NCBI GenBank assembly: GCA_964429675.1 | Contig: CAYSDF010000025.1 | Coordinates: 1 to 13,421, forward strand | Length of the DNA stretch: 13,421 nt | Origin: GWA2-44-9 sp964429675 | GTDB lineage: Bacteria; Patescibacteriota; Minisyncoccia; 2-02-FULL-40-12; GWA2-44-9 | Direction of reading: 5' to 3' | Part shown: piece by piece, positions 1 to 5,144 of the stretch | Layout: every line of letters starts with the position of its first letter | How positions within the stretch are numbered: the stretch's first letter is position 1 | Notes under the pieces: model-generated | Told to the model about the DNA's origin: nothing | Database searches by the model: none | What the model saw: only the letters and a program-made list of their open reading frames with translations | Translations under genes and position numbers: made by a program

Positions 1-44
1 GATTCTTTAGGCGGCTAAAGCACGCCTTAGAAACTTATCCGAGC

Positions 45-80
45 CTCCAGGAAGGATAAAAATGGGTTGGGGTCTTTTGG
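45..80 (+). repeat. Dispersed repeat, copy 1
   Basis: Positions 45-62 (CTCCAGGAAGGATAAAAA) are identical over 18 bases to 10777-10794. Positions 54-71 (GGATAAAAATGGGTTGGG) are identical over 18 bases to the reverse complement of 10649-10666. The three copies share a core that continues as a run of T and then GG. Function unknown; this looks like a short interspersed repeat of this genome. Confidence 0.65.
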
Positions 81-130
81 GGAGGCTGACGAAAATCAGA
101 GCAGAGCTTTACTTGGATCAAAATAAAAAA

Positions 131-270
131 CATGGTGCGGCTAACCGCAGGAGAGTTGATCTCTGGGGATCTCCCGCAGGTTGGCTGAACCGAGGGACGA
201 AGTGCAAAATTCTAGCCAAGAATTTATGCCGTGCCCCAGAGAGCAAGCTCTCCTGCGGTTAGCGACCGTG
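131..270 (+). repeat. Long nested inverted repeat, possible structured RNA
   Basis: GCTAACCGCAGGAGAG (140-155) pairs perfectly with CTCTCCTGCGGTTAGC (248-263), a 16 bp stem. Outside it CATGGT (131-136) pairs with ACCGTG (265-270) with one G-U wobble. Inside it TCTCTGGGG (160-168) pairs with CCCCAGAGA (234-242), and TTGGCT (181-186) with AGCCAA (214-219). The wobble is allowed only if the plus strand is the RNA; as a minus-strand RNA it would be A-C. No promoter or terminator is evident, so transcription is unproven. It could equally be a non-transcribed palindromic repeat or a decayed mobile element. Confidence 0.5.
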
Positions 271-293
271 CTAGTTAGGCGGGATTTTACTAG

Positions 294-953
294 CTATTTT
301 TTGCCGAGAATCCTGAGTGCTTCGCGGACTCTTTCTTCAAGAGTTGCAGCTTTGGTTTCTTTGAGAGTTTCTTTGGCTTGAGTTTGACTATATCCCAACA
401 CTGTCAAAGCTTCTATGGCCTGGCCATCCTGGCTTAAATCAATGCCCTTCATGTCACCCATGTCTATATAGTCCAGCTTATTTTTAAGCTCCAGAATCAG
501 CCTTGAAGCGGTCTTAGGCCCAAGACCAGAGACCTTCTTTAGATAATTAGCGTCCTCATTTACGACGGCGGTTTTTAAATGCTTTGGCTCAACAACTGAG
601 AGAATATTCAGAGCCCCCTTTGGACCGATACCGGATACGGAAGTCAGCAAATGGAAGAGCTCAAGATCCTCTTTTTTATCAAACCCATACATATCAAAGC
701 TCCCATCCCTCATATTGAGCTGCGAATGGATAAAGAGTCGAATAGCTGGTTGACCCCGTAAAGCGCTTTGCGCCACGGGGTCTGCGGACGTGATCACCGA
801 AGGTGATTTTACGTCCTTGACATCTTCTTGACTTTTTGATAGAATATTAAGCAACTTGGGGACTAGTGTAACCTTATATCCTATACCGCCGGTATTCAAA
901 ATCAGGTATTTTTCCCCCAAATATTCAATTTTCCCTTCGAGGAAGCTAATCAA
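294..953 (-). CDS. ruvA: Holliday junction branch migration protein RuvA, with palindromic insertion
   Basis: RuvA binds the four-way junction as a tetramer and loads the RuvB motor in recombinational repair. Seen: an N-terminal OB-fold with the family's MI start and the GGIGYKV segment (residues 22-28); two helix-hairpin-helix motifs, SGIGPKGA (107-114) and SGLGPKTA (142-149); and a C-terminal RuvB-binding three-helix domain (about 178-219). The start is TTG at 951-953; no ATG would keep the conserved MI...L.G N-terminus. At 219 residues it is longer than the usual 190-205. The excess is about 28 residues (roughly 43-70) between OB-fold strands, encoded by two palindromes (see 744-827). The frame stays open and all core motifs are intact, so the protein is probably functional. 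There is no clear Shine-Dalgarno sequence. ruvB and ruvC are not in the window. Confidence 0.93.
   Translation of the reverse strand: MISFLEGKIEYLGEKYLILNTGGIGYKVTLVPKLLNILSKSQEDVKDVKSPSVITSADPVAQSALRGQPAIRLFIHSQLNMRDGSFDMYGFDKKEDLELFHLLTSVSGIGPKGALNILSVVEPKHLKTAVVNEDANYLKKVSGLGPKTASRLILELKNKLDYIDMGDMKGIDLSQDGQAIEALTVLGYSQTQAKETLKETKAATLEERVREALRILGKK
744..827 (-). repeat. In-frame palindromic element inside ruvA
   Basis: Two adjacent palindromes lie in the coding sequence: GACCCCGT (752-759) with ACGGGGTC (775-782), enclosing AAAGCGCTTT (760-769), and GGACGT/ATCACC (786-791, 793-798) with GGTGAT/ACGTCC (802-807, 811-816). Aligned by eye with E. coli RuvA, the 28 extra codons coincide with this block, and 84 bases is a multiple of three. 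The encoded residues (DVKSPSVITSADPVAQSALR) are polar and loop-like. This resembles the gene-embedded palindromic elements described in Rickettsia, though no relationship can be shown here. Confidence 0.75.
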
Positions 954-954
954 A

Positions 955-982
955 GTATTACGAATTAAGTATTACGTATTAA
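955..982. repeat. Tandem 14-bp repeat upstream of ruvA
   Basis: GTATTACGAATTAA (955-968) is followed directly by GTATTACGTATTAA (969-982), 13 of 14 identical. Read on the minus strand it places two TAATAC hexamers just before the ruvA TTG start. The first of these has TTTCAA 16 bases upstream, so the repeat may supply the ruvA -10 region; that is weak evidence. Confidence 0.5.
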
Positions 983-999
983 GGATAGCATTGAAAATT

Positions 1000-1028
1000 A
1001 AAAATAAAAAGCCTGCCATCAGACAGAC
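1000..1028 (-). terminator. Rho-independent terminator of the 34-codon ORF
   Basis: On the minus strand GUCUGUC pairs with GGCAGGC (plus 1022-1028 with 1011-1017; two G-U pairs), loop UGAU, followed by UUUUUAUUUUU (plus 1000-1010). The loop contains the UGA stop of the small ORF, so the terminator overlaps the 3' end of the gene. It would also separate this ORF from ruvA downstream. Confidence 0.8.
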
Positions 1029-1123
1029 TCAGAATCCATAGATTCACAAAGCTTAACACTTTTACAAGCCATCCAGAAAAATACCATTGAAACTACCAAC
1101 CCCACCAGACTACCCCAATACAT
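1019..1123 (-). CDS. Small single-pass membrane protein, 34 residues
   Basis: I do not recognise a family. The product starts MYWGSLVGLVVSMVFFWMAC, with one membrane span (about residues 3-20), then a short basic and finally acidic cytosol-type tail ending MDSESV. Support for a real gene: a GGAG ribosome binding site (plus 1131-1134) seven bases before the ATG, and a rho-independent terminator whose loop holds the stop codon. It lies between divergent uvrB and co-oriented ruvA. It is below common length cut-offs and would be missed by routine annotation. Function unknown. Confidence 0.6.
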   Translation of the reverse strand: MYWGSLVGLVVSMVFFWMACKSVKLCESMDSESV

Positions 1124-1181
1124 AGTTACTCTCCATACAAAGAACAAAATAGCTATTTCTGTTTTATCAAATTAATAAAAA

Positions 1182-1211
1182 ATGTTCAAGCTTTCCTCCA
1201 TCCTTCGCTAA
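1182..1211 (+). other. Upstream mini-ORF echoing the uvrB start
   Basis: ATG at 1182 opens a nine-codon frame MFKLSSILR followed by TAA inside the 1198-1223 palindrome. Its first six codons mirror the uvrB N-terminus MFKLTS: ATGTTCAA is identical, and the next codons differ mostly at synonymous positions. It may be a remnant of the original uvrB start displaced by insertion of the palindrome, a leader peptide, or chance. No ribosome binding site is seen. Confidence 0.35.
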
Positions 1212-1223
1212 AGCTTCGGATGG
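1198..1223. repeat. Palindromic repeat before uvrB
   Basis: CCATCC (1198-1203) pairs with GGATGG (1218-1223), and inside it GCT with AGC, with TTC facing TTC. It ends 14 bases before the uvrB ATG, in the place where a ribosome binding site would be expected, and could mask or expose the start. Confidence 0.6.
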
Positions 1224-1237
1224 CATAGCAAAATTCG

Positions 1238-3030
1238 ATGTTCAAATTAACTTCCAAGTATAAACCTACCGGAGATCAACCTGAGGCCATCCAAAAACTG
1301 GTCAAAGGCCTTAAAGCTGGTAAAAAGCACCAGGTACTTTTGGGTGTGACCGGATCAGGTAAGACTTTTACTATGGCCAAGGTCATTGAGCAACATCAAA
1401 AGCCAACCCTCATCATATCCCATAACAAGACTCTGGCCGCTCAGCTCTATAAAGAATTTAAAGAATTTTTCCCAAAAAATGCGGTGCACTATTTCGTCAG
1501 TTATTATGACTACTATCAGCCTGAAGCCTATATCCCCCACACTGATACATATATAGAGAAAGATTCCAAGATAAACGAGGAGCTTGATCGTTTAAGACAC
1601 GCTACCACACAAGCTCTGATGTCTCGTGATGATGTCATTATAATTGCCTCAGTATCTTGTATATACAACCTAGGAGACCCGGAAGAATACAAGAACATGG
1701 GACTTCATATTTTTGAAAAACAAAAGATAACATCTTCAGACTTGATCCGCGGCCTAATGCGTCTTCAATATAAGCCCGACATAGAATTAAAGCGGGGCTG
1801 CTTTCGAAAAACCAGCAACGAGGTAGAGATAATGGGCCCTGATGGACAGAATATTTTAAAAATAACGTTTGTAAATGACAAGATTTTCAAAATTGTCCAC
1901 GCTTCAATATCTGAACCAGAGGAACTAGAAACAAAAGATCCGCAATTTGAAAAGATAGTAGAAACAACCGTACTCCCGGCTAAATACTGGATTACTTCAG
2001 ATGCCAAAATAGGCATCGCCATAGAAAACATAAAAAGCGAGCTCCAGAAGCACCTTAAAGTTTTAAAGAAACAAAAGAAATTTGAGGAAGCATCCAGACT
2101 TCAACAGAAAACACTTCAAGACATAGAAATGATGCGCCAGACAGGATATTGCCATGGCATTGAGAACTACTCGAGCCATTTGGATTTCCGAAAACCTGGG
2201 GAGCCACCTTATACTTTGCTTGATTTCTTCATATCCAAGGGAGAATTTTTGACTATAATCGACGAATCTCATGTGTCCGTTCCTCAACTTGGCAGTATGT
2301 ACACCGGCGATCATTCCCGTAAAACTACACTGGTTAATTACGGCTTTAGACTACCCTCAGCTATAGATAACAGGCCCCTTAAATTTCCTGAGTTTCAAAA
2401 AAGAATTCAAAAGACAGTCTACGTATCGGCTACTCCCGGAAAGTACGAGTTGGAAAAAGCCGGTAAAGATAATATTGCCGAGCAGTTGATTCGTCCGACC
2501 GGGCTTTTGGATCCTACCATTGAATTGCGCCCAACTAAAAATCAGGTGGAAGATCTTCTGGTCAGTATAAAAGAAAGAACGGCAAAAAAAGAGCGAGTCA
2601 TCGTCACTACCCTTACCAAAAGAATGTCTGAGGATTTATCGGAATTCCTGGCCGATCATGGAATAAAGGTTAATTATCTTCATTCAGAAATAAAAACCCT
2701 GGAAAGAGTAAAGATTCTCCGGGATTTCCGAATCGGAACCTATGATGTTTTAGTTGGAGTTAATCTTCTAAGAGAGGGACTAGATCTTCCCGAAGTATCT
2801 TTGATCGCCATTTTGGATGCCGACAAAGAAGGCTTCCTCCGCAATACCACTACCCTTATCCAAACCATGGGCCGAGCCGCCAGACATCTCAACGGTCATG
2901 TCATCATGTACGCCGATAAAATCACTAAATCCATCGATTCGGCGGTTAAAGAAACCACCAGACGAAGACATAGGCAAGAACAACACAACATTAAAAATAA
3001 TATAACTCCTAGATCAATCCTGAAAGAAAT
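1238..3030 (+). CDS. uvrB: Excinuclease ABC subunit UvrB, 3' end lost in assembly gap
   Basis: UvrB is the helicase-like damage-verification subunit of nucleotide excision repair; it receives DNA from UvrA and recruits UvrC. Seen: Walker A GVTGSGKT (residues 36-43); the YYDYYQPEAYIP beta-hairpin region that inserts between strands; motif II DESH (342-345); VSATPG (from 396); and the C-terminal helicase motifs LLREGLDLPEV and QTMGRAAR. The visible 597 codons end in NNITPRSILKE, the point where family members have a linker and then the UVR domain that contacts UvrC. About 60-80 further residues are expected and fall in or beyond the run of N. The ATG at 1238 gives the standard N-terminus MFKLTSKYKPTGDQP. 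No strong Shine-Dalgarno sequence precedes it; a palindrome occupies that place. Confidence 0.95.
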
Positions 3031-3130
3031 NNNNNNNNNNNNNNNNNNNNNNNNNNNNNNNNNNNNNNNNNNNNNNNNNNNNNNNNNNNNNNNNNNNNNN
3101 NNNNNNNNNNNNNNNNNNNNNNNNNNNNNN
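3031..3130. other. Assembly gap of 100 N
   Basis: Exactly 100 N, the conventional placeholder for a scaffold gap of unknown length. It cuts uvrB on the left and a small minus-strand ORF on the right. Any reading frame drawn across it is meaningless. Confidence 0.97.
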
Positions 3131-3240
3131 AGAAGAGGCAAGCTTAGCCAATGATTCTTCAGTCTGGTCTTAAAGCACACAAACCAGATAGAACCTCCCA
3201 TTATGGCCAAAATAAGTCCGGCTTGATGATAGGATGTCAT
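3131..3240 (-). CDS. Small membrane protein, cut by assembly gap
   Basis: I do not recognise a family. 36 residues are visible, starting MTSYHQAGLILAIMGGSIWF, with one hydrophobic span (about 7-23) followed by a basic segment with KTRLK. The 3' end is in the gap. AGAAGG (plus 3252-3257) lies eleven bases upstream as a ribosome binding site, inside the end of the preceding small ORF. Only five bases separate the two genes, so they are likely co-transcribed and perhaps translationally coupled. Confidence 0.5.
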
Positions 3241-3245
3241 ATTGT

Positions 3246-3392
3246 TTATGGCCTTCTAGCTTCGAAACCTGCACCTATCATGATGCCCGCAATAGCGGCA
3301 AGAATAAATCCCAGAACACCAGGTACAGGAATAGAGATCAAGAATATAAAAAGCCCGCCCAGCATCCATAACTTTCCAGAAACTTTAGACAT
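3246..3392 (-). CDS. Small membrane protein, 48 residues
   Basis: I do not recognise a family. The product starts MSKVSGKLWMLGGLFIFLIS and contains two hydrophobic stretches, about 8-21 and 26-41, joined at PVPG, ending in the charged FEARRP. AAGGAG (plus 3405-3410) and a nearer GAGG precede the ATG. It carries the segment AGIMIGAG, close to GGFMIGRG in the 51-residue ORF at 11137-11292, hinting at a loose family of tiny membrane proteins. It is the first gene of a two-ORF minus-strand unit divergent from rpsT. Confidence 0.6.
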   Translation of the reverse strand: MSKVSGKLWMLGGLFIFLISIPVPGVLGFILAAIAGIMIGAGFEARRP

Positions 3393-3460
3393 CTTTAGAC
3401 CTCGCTCCTTATCAAAATGCTTGTTGTACTGTATACCAACACTCAGAATCCGTCAAGCTG

Positions 3461-3489
3461 TTGCATAAAAAAGGAAAGTATACTAATAT
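3461..3489 (+). promoter_or_regulatory. rpsT promoter (sigma-70 type)
   Basis: TTGCAT (3461-3466), a 17-base spacer, then TAATAT (3484-3489). The start point expected about seven bases on (near 3496) is only a few bases before the rpsT ATG at 3501, leaving no room for a ribosome binding site; the mRNA would be nearly leaderless. Confidence 0.75.
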
Positions 3490-3500
3490 AAGTTACCAAT

Positions 3501-3773
3501 ATGCCAATAACCAAATCTGCCGAGAAGGCACTAAGACAATCAATAACAAGGCGAGCCAGGAATTTAAGCAAATCTAACGCCTATAAAACCGTATTCAAGG
3601 AATTGAAGAAGCTTGCTGTTACCAGCAAAAAGGAAGCCCAGAAGCTTTTGCCCAAAGTATACAAAAAGATAGATAAGGCCGCCAAAACCGGTGTTATCAA
3701 AATGAACAAAGCCGCAAGATTAAAATCTGCGGCGGCACGATTATTGTCAAAAGACGCTCAAGCCGCTAAATAA
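3501..3773 (+). CDS. rpsT: 30S ribosomal protein S20
   Basis: S20 is a primary 16S rRNA-binding protein of the small subunit body. The 90-residue product has the family's length and composition: very rich in Lys, Arg and Ala, all-helical, beginning MPITKSAEKALRQSITRRAR and with the typical C-terminal NKAARLKSAAARL segment. It stands alone with its own near-consensus promoter. No Shine-Dalgarno sequence precedes the ATG, in agreement with a near-leaderless transcript. A strong inverted repeat begins eleven bases after the stop. Confidence 0.95.
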   Translation: MPITKSAEKALRQSITRRARNLSKSNAYKTVFKELKKLAVTSKKEAQKLLPKVYKKIDKAAKTGVIKMNKAARLKSAAARLLSKDAQAAK

Positions 3774-3783
3774 AATGGGCTCG

Positions 3784-3860
3784 CCCCGTCACTCAACAAG
3801 CATCTCTTGTTGCGCCACATGCTGAAGCATGCTTTGGCATATGCTTGTTGTAGTGCGGGG
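3784..3860. repeat. Inverted repeat downstream of rpsT
   Basis: The 20-base arms 3784-3803 (CCCCGTCACTCAACAAGCAT) and 3841-3860 pair over 19 bases with one single-base bulge on each side. The interior allows competing hairpins: CAACAAG (3794-3800) with CTTGTTG (3806-3812), and GCATGC-type palindromes around 3818-3843. There is no T-tract, so it is not a simple terminator; it could protect the rpsT 3' end or be an interspersed palindromic repeat. Confidence 0.65.
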
Positions 3861-3910
3861 AACAAAGCCGCCCGCCTTAAATCAGCCGTGCCAGATTACT
3901 CGCTAAAATT

Positions 3911-3932
3911 AAAACCGCCTAACGGCGGTTTT
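3911..3932. terminator. Bidirectional terminator between rpsT and ftsW
   Basis: AAAACCGCC (3911-3919), loop TAAC, GGCGGTTTT (3924-3932). T-rich sequence follows on both strands (GGTTTTAG on plus, GGTTTTAATTTTAG on minus), as expected between convergent genes. Confidence 0.85.
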
Positions 3933-3949
3933 AGCTAATCCTCATATAA

Positions 3950-5026
3950 TTAGGCCCTCTTGGCCACATTGAGCACAATCCCCATCCCGGCGAGAAGCAC
4001 CATCATAGCCGTTCCACCATAGCTTATGAAAGGCAGAGTTATACCAGTCAGCGGAGCAATTCCTGAAACAGCGGCTATGTTCAAAAATGCCTGTCCCGTA
4101 ACCCAAACTGCCACTCCCATCACGAGCAGCTTCCCAAATTTATCTCCGACATTCTTAGCGACGCTTATGAGAAGCGTTAATAAAATCAAGAATAATCCGA
4201 TAGTGAAGATGGACCCCACTAATCCTAGCTCTTCAGCAATAACAGCAAAGATGGAATCATTAACAACTTCGGGCAAAAATCCAAACTTCTGAGTGCTATG
4301 ACCGAAACCGACGCCAAAGAGTCCGCCTGATCCGATTGAAATCAGAGACTGGTTTATTTGATATGATATGCCCTGAGGATCGACAGAAGGATCAAGAAAA
4401 GCCTTTACCCTATTGAACCGATAAGGCTCAGCATAAACCGCAATAGATAGGCCAACTACTAAAAGAAGAATGATCACACCCAGATGCTTTAAATTAGCTC
4501 CGCCAAAAAAATACATTGAAAGAGTGATGGCTGTAACTATCAAAAGCGTCCCGACATCTGGCTGAAGAAGTAAAAGTAACCCTGAAAAACCCAGAACAAC
4601 AAAGAATGGGATCATGCCATAAGCCCAGTTCCTTATCCTGTCATCACGATTGCCGAACCAAGCGGCAAAGTAAATTACCAGTGCCAATTTAAGTACTTCG
4701 GAAGGCTGGAAGGAAAGCGGACCCAGGTTCAGCCAGCGTGTTGCACCCTTTAATCCGTATCCAAAATGAGGCATAAAAACCATTACCATCAATGCCAGCG
4801 CCCCCATCAAAACCAGCAATGATATTTTCTTCCAAAATTTATAATCCAGCCTGGAAAATAAAAACATTAAGACAAGCCCCGGCAAAATACCATAAAGCAA
4901 CTGATGATTGAGATAATAATACGACGAGCCGAATTTCTTCTGGCCCTCCACTATTCCGGCAGAAGATAAGACTATGAGTCCAAAAATTATTAATACTAAT
5001 GTTATAACTAAGACTTTTTTATCCAT
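3950..5026 (-). CDS. ftsW: Septal peptidoglycan glycosyltransferase FtsW (SEDS family)
   Basis: SEDS proteins are integral-membrane enzymes that polymerise lipid II into glycan strands; FtsW acts at the division septum with a class B penicillin-binding protein. Seen in the 358-residue form: about ten membrane spans; GATRWLNLGPLSFQPSE (94-110); LPEVVNDSIFAVIAEELG (251-268) with the putative catalytic Asp257; and the C-terminal GIAPLTGITLPFISYGGTA (322-340). These match FtsW somewhat better than RodA. I take the ATG at 5026 (MDKKVLVITL), because the frame's earlier ATG at 5077 adds 17 polar residues before the first span and abuts the divergent promoter of the ABC transporter. It stands alone and converges with rpsT. 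No partner ftsI is in the window. Confidence 0.9.
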   Translation of the reverse strand: MDKKVLVITLVLIIFGLIVLSSAGIVEGQKKFGSSYYYLNHQLLYGILPGLVLMFLFSRLDYKFWKKISLLVLMGALALMVMVFMPHFGYGLKGATRWLNLGPLSFQPSEVLKLALVIYFAAWFGNRDDRIRNWAYGMIPFFVVLGFSGLLLLLQPDVGTLLIVTAITLSMYFFGGANLKHLGVIILLLVVGLSIAVYAEPYRFNRVKAFLDPSVDPQGISYQINQSLISIGSGGLFGVGFGHSTQKFGFLPEVVNDSIFAVIAEELGLVGSIFTIGLFLILLTLLISVAKNVGDKFGKLLVMGVAVWVTGQAFLNIAAVSGIAPLTGITLPFISYGGTAMMVLLAGMGIVLNVAKRA

Positions 5027-5077
5027 TACTCTAATTCTAATACATCGTCTGGTAAATATATAGTCATAAGTTGACAT

Positions 5078-5106
5078 TTGACATCTTACGTAGTTTAATG
5101 TAATAT
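5078..5106 (+). promoter_or_regulatory. Promoter of the ABC transporter gene
   Basis: A consensus TTGACA (5078-5083), a 17-base spacer and TAATAT (5101-5106). The expected start near 5113 gives a leader of about 32 bases containing AAGGAG (5128-5133), eleven bases before the ATG. This is the only gene here with both a near-perfect promoter and a full Shine-Dalgarno sequence, suggesting strong expression. Confidence 0.85.
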
Positions 5107-5144
5107 ATTACGACGTTCTTTTCCAACAAGGAGCTATAGACACA

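Larger units (their letters stand above)
1..293. other. Non-coding region rich in inverted repeats
   Basis: No convincing gene is present; the short open frames here lack ribosome binding sites and run through the hairpins. Visible structure: a small hairpin CTTTAG (5-10) with CTAAAG (15-20); AGCCTCC (42-48) with GGAGGCT (81-87), enclosing a dispersed repeat copy; the long nested repeat at 131-270; and GCTAGT (270-275) with ACTAGC (289-294), whose right arm reaches into the ruvA stop codon. None is followed by a T-tract on the strand that would end ruvA, so I do not call a terminator. The left edge of the window cuts whatever lies upstream. Confidence 0.6.

Noticed and set aside
1019..1021. 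UGA recoding as in some related phyla
   Set aside because: UGA closes the small ORF within its terminator and does not occur in frame in any conserved gene here.
3131..3154. RRGKLSQ as the UvrB C-terminus
   Set aside because: It depends on the gap being exactly 100 bases; the sequence does not resemble a UVR domain end in any frame.
3151..3468. Plus-strand ORF of 105 codons after the gap
   Set aside because: It is antisense to two small membrane ORFs that have ribosome binding sites, and its product shows no domain-like character.
5027..5077. Upstream ATG of ftsW (MSTYDY...)
   Set aside because: It adds a polar, Arg-rich extension not typical of the family and abuts the divergent promoter; ATG at 5026 fits better.
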